The position numbers and the translations under genes are program-made. From positions 61,771,938-61,835,937 of the forward strand of contig CM076259.1 in NCBI GenBank assembly GCA_038380795.1: a stretch of 64,000 nt of DNA, written 5' to 3'. Positions 9,823 through 49,642 of this stretch are shown one piece after another; positions within the stretch are counted from its first letter, which is position 1; the number at the start of each line of letters is the position of its first letter. Source of the stretch: Pyrocephalus nanus. Its lineage: Eukaryota > Chordata > Aves > Passeriformes > Tyrannidae. The notes under the pieces were generated by a model that made no database searches, was not told the origin of the DNA, and saw nothing but the letters and a program-made list of their open reading frames with translations.

Positions 9823-12800
9823 TGGTCACTCCACAACTTCCATTTTTCAGCCAGTCCATGGCACAAAATGTGCATTAGCACATTTCTGCTCTTGGAACCA
9901 TTGCTTTGTCTTTGGAAGGACCTACATGCCATTTGTCCTGCAGTTACTGATGGAACTTCCCTGATGGGTTTCAGTATTGCTGAATGGCCTGAGATCACAG
10001 GGGAACCATGAGAACCCGGGGCTGCAAGGCGAGGGCATGAATGGTTGCCAATAAACTATTTAAAGAGGGAACGAGCAGCCACGGGGTGCATGAGAGGCAG
10101 TTGTGACCAGCTGTAACATCAGGAGAGTAGTGTAGTGCAGCAGCCAGAGACCTGGGAAATGCCTGGCCGAAGGAAGGTCAATAAGAATTTTTTTAAAGGC
10201 CAAGAAGAGCTTTCTTTTCAAATACAACATGGAAGAAAAGATTCCAACCCCCCTCCTTTTTTAAGACACAGGCTGTACAATGCAGTATAATGTCTTAATT
10301 TTTGCTTAATACACCTGACAGCTGCAAATTAACTACATCCTCTTAAAGAAACCCTGAAATACCCCCTATAAAGATTCGCCACCATATAACTCACCAAGAA
10401 AAAACAAGGAGCAAACTGCAGGTGATGCCACTTCTTAAAAAAAAATAAATACTGTTTCCAAATGGTATTAAAACCAGTCATGCAATAATGATTAAGACCA
10501 ATGACAAACTACAGTTCAAGACATTTCAGCCTTCAGAGGGTTAATTAACTGGCCTCCATCTAAGCTGTCCAGTACTTGATTTTTTCATGGTGAATTTGTT
10601 TTGAGTGGCAGCCCTGTGCCTTCCATCTGCACGTTGCTAAAAATGCCAGGTGAAGGCTGGCATTTGGATTAGGACTTCAGCAATGCATCCACGTCTAGAA
10701 GTGCATCATTCCCCCCATCTTGTACTTCACACAATGTGACTTGTATAAAATTCCTGCCAAAAGGAAAAAAAAGAAACCAAACAGATAAATTAACCAACTG
10801 CTATGAAAGGCGATATGGATCCAGTGTATCCCCCCACTCCGTCTTGCCGCTGCCGCTTCTCTGTGGTCAGACCAGAACAGCAAACCTCCGCTCCAACCCA
10901 GTCTGGACACTTCTCACCTCCAAAGCTCTAATGCTTTAAACCAGACCCGCACCATTAACATCTTGTCTGCTAATTGCTGTAAGAAACAATCTCCCTGGAG
11001 CTCCCAGAGCTGACAAACTGTTCTTAAATTCTCCCTTAGGCCTCAGATTTTTATTAGGTTTTTTTGGCCTGTGCTGGCTAACCACACTTGGATGTGGCAA
11101 TGAGGCTTTTTTTTTTCAACAAGCCACAACCACTTGCACAAAAACATCCCCTTGGTGATCAGCAGCTCTGCAGTAACGCTCCGCTTTGCCTCAGACAGAG
11201 TAGCAGCGTTTGCTTTTCAACCAAACAGTGATGGGGTTACAAAGCCACTGGTTTCTGCAGTGAGAGAACAAAGTCACATGGGCCCATGTGAGCTTTGATA
11301 ATGGAGGGAAAGGACTTTGGAAAGACCAAAGTGGAGGTTTCCTGGGGCAGAAGAATACCAGCTGAGAGCAGGGGCCCTCATTTCCTGGGGGCGTACAATG
11401 TGTGAGGGTCTGTTCTTGCTTGTAAATGCACACACTTTACACCTCATGATTTTCTGGCTTTTGACAGCACTTAAGAGTAGTCCTTTTGTTTGATAATAGC
11501 ATAAATGAAGATGAATGCTAAAAGTCCATCCCCCAGAACAGGTAGTATTTCCAAAAACATGAGGTTTGGATCAGTACAAGGCTGGAGCAGGAATTCAGCA
11601 CCTCATCAGTTGTGAGGTATCTGCACAATGTGCCTCAGGGTGGAGATTTCACAAGGATGGAGAAGTAGCTTCTCCCTGTTCCTTGGGGAATGGAGGCAAA
11701 ATATGGCAGACCATTCCTGAGGATGCCTCATTTCTGCAAGATGGGGTGGACCCATGGCTAACAAAACAAGGAAGCTCAACAAGGAAGAGCAGGGTTTGGG
11801 CTGCAATAGTGGGAAAGTAGTCCCAAGTCTCCAGAGCTGCTCTGAGAGGGATGAGCACAATGTCTGCCATGCTCTGGAGAAAAAGCAGCTCTGCAAAGGC
11901 AGTACACAGGAACGACTGGGAGGATGGGGGACATGTCCTGCTGGAGATGGCTGCAGGCAACCCCAGAGCTTCAGGTGATCCAAGCACCTTATCCTGTCAA
12001 GAAGGTGCTGATTTGACTCTTTGATTCCCCCAGGCTTTCTCCTTTAGAGAGACTTTTATTCCGTATTTTCTCCCTGGGAAGAAGCCCCTGTGAGTTCCCT
12101 CAGTGAGATGCCACTCTATCTTCGATAAAAAACTAGCCTCAATATTTTTGCTGTTCTATTCTACACCCTATCTTCATTCCACATAAGCAAATTGCTCACG
12201 TTGCAATCTTTCCCTCCCACACCATCAGCAGAGGTAACAAATGACCTTGTTGAACCCTCGTCTTGCAGAGCTGAAGACCCCTCAGCCACCTCCACTGCTG
12301 CATGGGGGCTCATGCGCTGCTGGTGGCAGGAAAATTGCAGGAGAACAAGTCCCTAGAGCATCAAATCTCAGGGAAAGATGAGAGCCTTGGCTAGACAGAG
12401 AGGCTGAAAATGCCACAGACTGGCTTCTGACAGGCTTACGATGTCCTCAGGACTGGCCCTGGCTCGCCCTGCTTTTGCCTGTCACTTTGATCAGCGGTCT
12501 GCTGAAATGCGGGCCCCTGACTGCCCAGCCCACAGCCGCTATACTCCAGTCACACAGGAGCACCTCTCAGTCTCTGCCATCTTCCTCATGGGAGGCGCAT
12601 CCTAATTGAATTATTTCAGTCTTACTTTGGCGCTGGAATTTAATGGAGCTTCTTGCCATTTCCTTGCAAGGTGATGTGCTCTAGAAAAGAGCTTCTGACA
12701 ACAAAATGGATGCGAATTTTGAGACTGCATGTTCTACCCATGATGCCAGTACAAGTACTGCAGTAAAAGTCATGTCATCCTTTTAAAAAGGAAAAAAAAA

Positions 12801-15800
12801 AAGATAAAATAGCACTAAAAATAATACATCTGTTAAAAAAAAAAAAAAGGCAAAACAAATACACAGGGACAATGCAGGAAATTTCAGCTGCAATATAAAA
12901 GCTACATACAAACCAGGCTGCTTTGGTAAAGTCATCAACTATAGAGTTAAGAAAACTAAGAAGTCGGGTCAGACTGTATGGTTTTTGTCATGTCCTGCCT
13001 GGATTTTTGCTTTATTTATACCTAGTTTGGGCCACAGCATTGTGTATTCCCAGCACTACGCATCTCTGTATTCAGCAACAACCCAGCACTTCCAATCTGA
13101 GGGAATAAGCCATGGCTGATGCTGCAGCACATACTGCAATGTAGCTTCAGGATAACAATCTTCCCAGAAACAGAAACTATCAGTGTTCCATAAAAATTTA
13201 AATTTTAAATGTTTAGAAGCAGGGAAAGTAATTTTTGAAAGCTACAGTAATTTTTCTAGGAGACTGTCATCCCAGCTTTGGTGATGCTCACCAGAGTCAG
13301 TTGCAGGAATGGTCAGTGGGAAACTCCATGTGCGTTCACACTGATTTAGTGCTGTGTGGATTACAGACATGGCAGGCTCTGTGTGAGGAGGACAGCTTTT
13401 TTGCCCAAATGACCTGGAAGCAAAAGGATATGTTTTCCCCCTGCTATCCCACCCACATTCCTTGGAAGCAGTATCCTGCCTACGACTCACTCTCTGGCCT
13501 GGGCAAATGCACTTGGCAAGCAGGAGGGACTGGGAACAAGGTGCTCTCTAACGGAGGGACTTGTCTGGGGAGCAAGACTGCCAGAACAAGACACCAAGAT
13601 TCCCACACTGCAGGAATTGCTGCAGAAATGTGCACTGGTCTGTCCACAGCTCAACAACTGCTGCTGCTCTGGCTGAAATGCATTTAACCTGCAACAGAGC
13701 TAGCAGAGCTCACACGAAGCCCAGCAAAAGATGTCAGAATAAAGGAATATGTTTGGAGCACAAGGGTGTCCTGACTGCTGGTCCCACCACAGGTAGCAGG
13801 GATGGGTATGGGTGGCTCTTGCAGTTGTTGACAAACCCTTCCTGCCCTAACATCTGCCCCTTCCTGTCTTTAATGGCCAAATCATTCTTCTGTTAAATTT
13901 AGACTAGTACATAACTGAGGTCAGTAAAACTCCTGGAGGACTTCAAAAGTTGACTAAAATATCAAATACAGAGAAAACTGTGGCTGCTACAAAAAGTGAT
14001 TTCTTCCCTTTCCATCAGTTTTTAATATTGCAAGCACAGACCCCTGCTTGAGCTCCCCTAAAAACATCTCTCTGCGTATCAATAGCCATGCAAAGCTCAG
14101 TGCAAACACTTGTCTCTGTGCTGCTGACAATAAGGTTGGGTTTAAAACCCCAGCAGTTTGATAGCAGGGAGAGAAGGAACACCCTCCTGCTGCAGAAGCA
14201 AGATGCGTCCTTGCTAAATACTCCCCTTGGACTGGGTCTTTTTCTCAGCAAAGGGTTAAACATTTCAGCACAGAGCCCTGAAACACTGAGATTAAAGAGC
14301 TGGAAGTATTATAGCTAAGTGTCTGGCACATCCAGCTCCCTATCAGTGTTCACAAATGAGCCCTTTGGACAGAGATTTTTTCCATGTTAGATGCAGCATT
14401 TTAGCAGCAATCAAACTGTACATGGGGGGGGGTTGACCTTTTTTTTTTAAATTTTTACTTTTAATATTTGTTCTAAACCAATGAAGTCATTGGCTGAGAG
14501 ATGTGAAACGTGACAGAGATCGAGGGATGCAAAAACTGGAAGGCCACTCATTTTTTTTACAAAGCTACACATTTTTGGAAATTTTCTATCTATTTGATTT
14601 AAACATGATAATGTGACAAGTCCAAACACTCCCCCTACACATATTTCAGCCCCCGAGATTTATGTGCTGCCGTGCTTAAAATGACAAAACCTATGACTGC
14701 ACAAACCGTTCCTAGAGAAGTAACGTCAAATACTCTCACAATTACAGGGACAGGGGCAGACTTCACAGTGGTCATCTCTTCTGTAAGATAGGGTCACCAC
14801 AGCAAGGAGAACAGAAGGAATTTATCCTTTATTTTCATTATTATAAAATGTGGGCAGTACCCAGATTTCAGGGAGCCTGACCAGGATGTAGAAGTATGAA
14901 ATGGTGGGAAAACCAGCTGTGAACTGCATCAAACACAAGGGAACAGTGATGGGTCTAATCCCAGGGCAAGTGCTGCAGCTTCCTTCCTGAAGCATTTCCC
15001 TGCACAAACCTAGAACTGAACTTGCTGAGGCCACTGGCTAAATAATTCAATTTCACCCTCCTTTTTCATACAAAGAATTTTTTATGGTGGATCATCTGGT
15101 TCCATGAGTTGGGGTTAAAAACAAACAAACAGCCACTAAAGATTATCAGCCTCCAAATAATTAAAATGCAGACACGAGCTCCCTTATGCTCTATTTCAGC
15201 ACATTAAAAAAATCCAACCACCACAGTTTTCCACAGGATCCTACTTAGGAAAGAGGATGGTTAATCCATCTTCCACATCTTTGTGTGTCCCTGGACCCTA
15301 CTTAAAGGTATTGAGCAAACAAAAACTAACCTCCTCCTGCAGTTTGCCCACTGTGTCCAGGGAAGAGTCTTCCTGGAGGGTATCTAAATCCTTCACAAAA
15401 CTTGCCATTTTTCCTCTGAGGTTGCGTGATTACATTCACCTATTTTATTGCTGTAGATGAAGACAGAGTGCAGTTTAAAGGCTTCAACCTTCATTTTAAA
15501 ACAAAAGAATCATGGTATCAATGTTCTTAGGTGTGATACACAAGGCTGCGATATCCCCAATATATTTTCTCAAAACTAAGGTTGGAAAAATCCCAGCTCT
15601 TATGTTCCTTTATAAACTGGGATGCTGCTCAAGAAAGCTGTATCATGAAAGCACTTGAAGAGAAAGCTGCTCCTTCCTGCAGCAGCAGCAGCAGCTGGAG
15701 ATCTCTGGGTCCAAGCCAGCAGCAGAGATAAGACCTGCCCATTACTGTTTCTCTGGCAGGATGATGTACACACAAACCAGAATCAGGAAAGCGGGAAGCT

Positions 15801-17310
15801 GCTCTAGTTTCTAACTCTGCATCTTAACATGAAGCAATTTTCCTGAGCAGCCTCAAGTAATGTCCCGCCCTGCAGCAGAGCTGAGCAGCCCAGGCGGCTC
15901 CAGCTCACGCTGCCCCCGCTCTCACCAAGTTGATGGTGGCAATCATGACAAACCTCTGCCGCAAAATCTCCCAAGGCTTTGCCTGTTGGAGCCCAGTTTT
16001 CTGCTGATTGGTTTGTTTTTTTTTTTCCTTTTCTTCCTGAAAAGGGCTTCCTAATGGCCTGGCATAATTTGTTGTCCTACATATGTTTCAATAGAAGCAT
16101 AATTATGCCACAAAAGGGAGTACTTTTTATGCAATGAAATAAAAGGAACACAATGCAATGGGGCTGATTTGGTGGAAATGACTACATTGAAAGATGCTCA
16201 GAATCTAGAGGGCATTATAGATCAGAGCAGAATAACAAAGTGGACCTGAACTATCATTCAGTCCGCTGAGATAAAAATAAAAAATTTAAAATCTGCCTGC
16301 CAGTGGATTCTCTTACTCATTTCTCTGTTTAGCAGATGAAACAAACAAAATGAAAGCGTTTATATTTTTAGAAGTACGGGGGACATTAATGTATCTTCAA
16401 GATTTTATTCTCTCTAAATAAGACATCTCTTAAAATAATGCATTATTTATTCCAATGTAGTGTCTGCCAGGTCCCCTAGGTAAGACCTAATGGATGATTA
16501 ACAGGTTGCAAAAACACAACACAATTCAGTTTGTCAACTGAAAGCTCGAAGGAACCAAAGGGATTAAACAGCTTTTGGAAATGGGAATTAAGTTCTTATG
16601 AAATCTTTGTCCTTTATATCCCCTTGGAAGAGCATTTGTAAAGATTTAAATACAGCACTGGAAGCTCATTCCACAGTTAACCTACCCATGGGGAGAAGCA
16701 TTTCTCAAGGCGACTCAGCCGACCGACACGGAGAAAGGATGGCAAAGCCATAGCTGCAGCCACAGGCACCTTCCAAGCAGTTCAAGAGGTTTCCCTCCAC
16801 GGGTGCTGTCCCATACTTAAAACAGGACTGTACTAATTGTCCAGACTGCTGGACAATGCAAGTCTCTGATGGCTCCAATCTATTCCCAGGTAGCATCCCA
16901 ATGGGGTCACTGGTGCGTGGGGAGAGGGATTCTGGCCATTCCTCCCAGCTGTGGAGAGCCATGGAAGGCAGTCTCCTGCCTAAGGCCAGTTTGGGTGTAC
17001 ACGCCCTCCCAACGCACACTGGGCAGGAGTTGGGCCCACTTGTGCAGTGTCCCAAGCTTAAAATTAGTGCAGGATCAGCAATCAGCCTGGCAACAGGAGC
17101 CCAGAAAGGACATTTCTGGAGGTAGATGATGACTGTGAAAGTTCCTTGACACTATGGCCCCCCTTGGAACCTTTGAACTGAAGTCACTATTCAAGTTACA
17201 GGGATCTGCTGCAGCCAACTTACCACAGCTTTCTGTACACACTTGGGAAACATCTTCATACAAAGTATAAAACTCCGTATCCAGTTTCAGAGATGACTGC
17301 ATTAGCTCAC

Positions 17311-17316
17311 TTTATT
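17311..17316 (-). terminator. KPNA3: Candidate distal KPNA3 polyadenylation signal
   Basis: TTTATT on the + strand reads AATAAA on the gene strand, about 2.6 kb after the stop. Cleavage would fall near 17285-17300. Confidence 0.4.
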
Positions 17317-17470
17317 CATTCTTGTAACATACTTCAAACTTTCATGAGGAGTTCTGCTAACTAATATCTAGTCAAAGACAAAAACCCCTAAGCCAATTCA
17401 TGAAGACTAAGCAGTTCCATAACCTTCAAAATAAGTTCTTGGATTTTTTTATAGTATTTGATAGCAGCTT

Positions 17471-17476
17471 TTTATT
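17471..17476 (-). terminator. KPNA3: Candidate proximal KPNA3 polyadenylation signal
   Basis: AATAAA on the gene strand, about 2.45 kb after the stop. Another copy lies near 17642-17647. Alternative polyadenylation among these is possible. Confidence 0.35.
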
Positions 17477-19923
17477 GGTTACAAAACCTAAGCCCATATA
17501 CAAAATTAGGAACACATTTAGATGCCTCTTTGAAAGAACGTTTTAGTCTATTTTAACTGATAGTTTAAAAAAATAATAAAAACAATGCAATTTTAAACAC
17601 TGTTCTGAAAACGTAAAAGTGCAGCAATATACTTTGTTTCCTTTATTAACTATGAAATGGTGCAATCCCAATCAAAAGCTGATAAGGTCACAGCAGAAAG
17701 AACTGAGCAAACGCTTTGTCCCGCCTTACCCAGTTCTCCGATGTTCACTTTTAATGTAATGCATTGAGTGCAAGAAAAAGATCAAATCTTTACAGTAGTG
17801 GAAAACTGTTTTTTTTCAGTATCAATTTGTATGTAATCTCTAGGATAATAGTGCGTGTAGGCTGAACCAGGTATCCATCAGTCTATATGGTGTACAGAAG
17901 ACTAGACTGAATTAGAAGGGAGGAAATATTTGTCCACAGTAACATCTGCTGGAACTCTAATTTCACAAAAACTTTGTGACCTTACCTAACTTTGACTTTT
18001 TATTGTTTAGTTTTTTAGCGAACACCACACAGTTTCAAGATTTTAGACTATAGTGTGTGAATAGGATGCAGTTACCATATGAAGCTTCAACTCAACTTTT
18101 GGGAAAAGAAAAAAGGCACAATGAACTTCAACTCAATTTTATGTGCACAAGAGTTGAAAAATCTGAGCCACCTTAAAGAGAAATTGATTCTAAAATTTAT
18201 AAAACCTATAAATAATCAGAGGCCAAACCACTATATTAAAACAGATTATCTAGCAAGTAAAAATCTTGCAGTTTAAACATACGCTTGTATCCAGCTGAGA
18301 TACAAGACAACTCACTCTTTAAAGTGGCTCCACCTTGGCAGATATATATTTAATGAATGCACACCTGCTATGTGTTGTTCATCAGTGGAAAAACAGCTGA
18401 TCCACAAAGCTCTGATGGCATCTGTCCTTATCTTCATCACAGTAAATACAACCCACATCCAATAACTAAATTAGTTTAGATTTTTCTATCCCTTCACATC
18501 AATGCATTGGGAAATTACACCCAGTAAACAACAGCAACAAAACCAGTTTGTGTGATAGCTTACAGAATTTCAAAATTACCGATCTTTGCCCCAGCAATAC
18601 CAAAATCCCTTTGAAAGTGACTGGGTCAGGCGATTTTCCAAAAGCAATGACTTCACATACCTTATATAAAGTTATTTAATGTGCGCTGCACATCAGGTTT
18701 ATGCTGAATAACGGCAGCTTCCAGACAGCCTCACACATCAACCAGTTTGTATGTTTTTAATCACATGAATAAGATTTGAGACTAACTTCTGAATTACTCT
18801 TCCAATACTCCAAGAATGAAGCTTTTATGACGCTTCTAAGTAGTTGCTGGTTTGTTGCCAACCACATCATCATAAGCACTGGTTACTAAGTAAAAAATAG
18901 TTTAAGACTAAATTACAGTAAACATGAAAGCTCCACAGTTTAAACCCAATATAAATCAACCATATCCAATTATCAATTTAAAACAAAAGATATTGACTAC
19001 TGAAAGTTGAAAGCAAGATTCTTTTTAACTAATACATTTTTGGACAGAATTTTTTTTCTACAGTCTGGGACTCTTGCTTTCAGCTTAAACAGAAGTTCAA
19101 GTCCATAACAGGTTGTAGCTCAGGTAAAATACCATGCACAGCATTTGATTACTTCAAAACAGCAGGAACACACAGGCTGAAGTGAGTGGTCAAATAGGGC
19201 TCGCTGTTCTCAAAAATTAGGTATAATGGCAAAAGCTTTACCAGTCCAAATCTACAGTTCATTCTCCAACCCTGGTTTCTGAGGCAGTTAATGAACAAAC
19301 ATCAATTACTGATAGCTGAAGTAGTTTTTCTGTTTGTTTTAAACTTAAGTGTTTAATCAATTGCCAAGTGTTGTGTTTTTATAAGTTACTTTTATTTCAG
19401 TTTCACCAATGAAATTCATTTGGCTTGCATTTTTGAATCTATTCTTCCACATAAAGTATATGAAAATATGTTTGTGGAGGATGACGATGGAGGCTCAGAG
19501 CAAACTGGGCCCCTGTAAAGTCTTCCAAAATGTATGCATCATACCAAAGTGTCTTGATCCACAGCGCACCATTTTCCAAAGAAGCTACTTTTCCGTGGAA
19601 AGCCAATGTGCCACCACTATGGAATATTCTTAACAAAACTGCAGATTGCGGTTGTCAGCATGTGGCACCAGGAAAAAGGCAAAAAAAGGTAGTTGGGACT
19701 GTTAAAAAGAATTCTGAAACAGTTTAAGAGATCATGCATATGCATTTACAGTCCATGTGATAGTGATGTTTGGCAACTGCAAAGTGACCGATACATGGCT
19801 TGCTTTAGAAGCATCAAAACGAAGAGGCATGTGTGTCTTGGAGCCTTTTGTTTCTTCACTTGGTAGCCATCTGGTGGTGCTTCGTACTGGTGTGGGACAA
19901 GAGAAGCTGCACTTTTTTTGAAC

Positions 19924-47362
<27,439 letters not shown>

Positions 47363-47499
47363 CTGTAAACAAAAAAAAAAAAAAACAATTTGCATGTCAA
47401 GAAAGTAGTATTCTGTTTTGGAATCAATCACCTGTTTCTAGGTCAAAAGTGCAGTTATTCATCAAAGGAAGCTGCTGAAGTTGCTTTTTGTGACGTTTC

Positions 47500-47575
47500 G
47501 CTTGGGTTGGTTTTTTTATTGTTGTTTGTTTGATTGTTTTGGTGGTTTTTTTTGTTTTGGTTTGGGTTTTTTTGA
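47500..47575. repeat. T/G-rich low-complexity tract
   Basis: About 75 bases of only T and G with few exceptions; A/C-rich on the KPNA3 RNA. It starts 138 bases upstream of exon 2 in the direction of transcription, within the branch-distal part of intron 1. Confidence 0.85.
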
Positions 47576-48446
47576 GATTATCCACTTTACAGAAAGCTGT
47601 GTCCTAAATCACAGTAAGTATCCCTTATGCAGAAAATATTGACTTCCCCACAGATTTCACTGGAATGACTCTCCAGGTGTTTATATGTGCAGACCAAAAG
47701 CAGCAGTAAATCCAGGTTAGACATATGATCACACAACCTAAACACATGACCTATGCCAGTATCTGGCCAAAATCAACCATGAGTGACAGAAGTTGACTGA
47801 GCTCAATGCAAACAAGATCAGGCTTGTGGCAAGAGGAAACAAAGTAGTACGGTGGTACTAAGTCTATTTAGGATCTATAACCTAAACACAGTAAAGGAAA
47901 ACCACCCTGTAAAAACCTCCGCTCCCTAAAGATACTGGGCACTCAGAACGCATTCCTGACAATGCTGCTACAGCTCTTATCTAAGAGAGAACAAAAGATT
48001 GAAAAAGAATTTTAGCCTACTACAGGCAATCCTCCTAGGCTCATTTAACAATCAGTAGAAAAGACATATACCATCAGAATGCAATTCAGAGAAAATCAGG
48101 GCTGGATGACCGCTGGCAGCCCAGAAAGATCACCCACACTAACTAAAATTAGCCTTTTAAAACACTTCCTATGTCCTATCCTTGCTACTGACCTCCACTG
48201 TCGCTATCATGTTCCTTTTGGGTTAGGGCAAATAACTCCCTGAGCAAAACAGTACCAGTGAAGACCAACAGTAAAGACCAGCACTTCCATCAGTCACCTA
48301 AGGAAACACCAAACATGATAAAGTTCAAATATAGGTAAAAGAAATGAGCAGACTTCACACCTTGAACCTATACAGGACATAACTGCAGTACTTAAAACAT
48401 TATTGAGTTTCACTGTTCTCAACCAGTTTGCATAGCAGCACTCATT

Positions 48447-48818
48447 TCACAGAATCATAGAATGGTTTGGGTTGGAAGGGACCTTAAAGATCCTCTAGTT
48501 CCAACCCCCCTGCCATCAGCAGAGATGCCACTCACTAGATCAGGTTGCTCAGAGCCCCATCCAACCTGGCCTTGAACGCTTCTAGGGATGGGGCATCCAC
48601 AACCTCTCCGGGTAACCTGTTCCAGTGCTTCACCACCCTCTGAGTAAAGAACTTCTTTCTAACATCTAATCTAAATCTACCCTCTTTCAGTTCAAAACCA
48701 ATGCCCCTTGTCCTGTCACTATCTGCCTGTATAAAAAGTCCCTCTCCCTCCTTTTTATAAGCCCCCTTAAGGTACTGGAAGGCTGCAGAAATGTCTCCTT
48801 CTCTTCTCCATGCTGAAA
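48447..48818 (-). mobile_element. CR1 LINE 3' fragment (relatively young)
   Basis: Well-preserved CR1 in minus orientation, from its 3' terminus (cacagaatcatagaatggtt, tgggttggaagggacctta) to ctcttctccatgctgaa, where it is 5'-truncated. It lies in KPNA3 intron 1 in the sense orientation of the gene. It forms an inverted pair with the copy at 49301-49642. Confidence 0.95.
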
Positions 48819-49300
48819 TTCATTACCTTGGGTTGACTTGAGAGTAAGGAAGGCTTGTCTTCCTGCCCACTGCTTGATTAACCAGCTCACTCATGTAAAC
48901 ACAGACACAACTCTCCTTTTACATCTACAAGCATGAACTATACTACTTACTACAAAGTAAGTCCTCATTACATTAAGAAGACACTAGCACTACAGCATCT
49001 ACCAGAACTACACTTATTTCCCCCCCTCATTATTTTGGTAAACCATTTGATACCTGTGACCACCTGAGCCTGCTGCAAAAACTTAACATGATAAGGATGG
49101 GATAGCTGGGAAATGGGAGGGTATTGGTTAGGTAGGTCATGAACAAATTAAAAACCCAAGAAGACATCACATGCAACTAGAAAGACCAGTTATTCAAGTC
49201 TGTTGTTCTATTAGAATTTAATATTTGAATAATCGTAATAACTGTGTCAAATTTAAGGGTACTATACAGCCTAAAGTTTTTCAACACTTCCGCCCCATGA

Positions 49301-49642
49301 CAGCAGCCTTCCAGTACCTAAAGGGAGCTACAAGAGAGCTAGAGAGGGACTTTTTACCACAGCATGGAGCAATAGGACAAGAGGAAATGGCTTTAAACTG
49401 AAAGAGGGCAGGTTTAGATAAGATACCAGGAGAAATTCTTCACTGTGAGGGTGGTGAGGCACTGGAACAGGCTTGCCAGAAAACCTGAGGATGTTCCAGC
49501 CCTGTGTTTAAGGCCAAGTTGGATGAGGCTTTGAGCAACCTGGTCTTGTGAAAGGTGTCCCCTGCCCATGGCAGGGGGGTTAGAACTAGAAGGTCTTTAA
49601 GGTCCCTTCCAATCCAAACTGTTCTATGACTCCATGACTCTG
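49301..49642 (+). mobile_element. CR1 LINE 3' fragment, inverted partner
   Basis: Plus-orientation CR1 covering almost the same part as the copy at 48447-48818: cagcagccttccagtaccta, gggtggtgaggcactggaac, ggtctttaaggtcccttcca and the tail ctatgactccatgactctg. It is antisense to KPNA3 within intron 1. Confidence 0.95.

Larger units (their letters stand above)
5756..17289. other. Spacer between convergent ARL11 and KPNA3
   Basis: The first part is probably ARL11 3'UTR. Beyond it I see no recognisable gene on either strand; open frames are short and lack family features. It holds an old CR1 fragment (9139-9262), a T/TTTG repeat (8866-8900), a spaced 24-bp near-repeat (9759-9822), A-rich stretches near 12790 and 12835, a nine-G run near 14424 and a short CAG repeat near 15680. 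EBPL, which I recall between these genes in mammals on the minus strand, is not visible. Confidence 0.5.
17290..19923 (-). other. KPNA3: Inferred KPNA3 3' untranslated region
   Basis: AT-rich sequence without a supported ORF follows the KPNA3 stop. Two canonical AATAAA signals on the gene strand, at 17476-17471 and 17316-17311, would end a 3'UTR of about 2.5-2.6 kb, close to the 2.7 kb I recall for human. Base composition changes to more GC-rich sequence below about 17.3 kb, which fits an end near here. The exact cleavage site cannot be fixed from sequence alone. Confidence 0.5.

Noticed and set aside
11566..11987. Overlapping open frames on both strands, 84-125 codons
   Set aside because: Several frames are open at once on both strands, with no splice sites, motifs or homology that I can recognise; most likely chance in less AT-rich sequence.
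15670..15700. CAG repeat that might be a polyglutamine exon
   Set aside because: Only a few units, with no open frame around it that looks coding.
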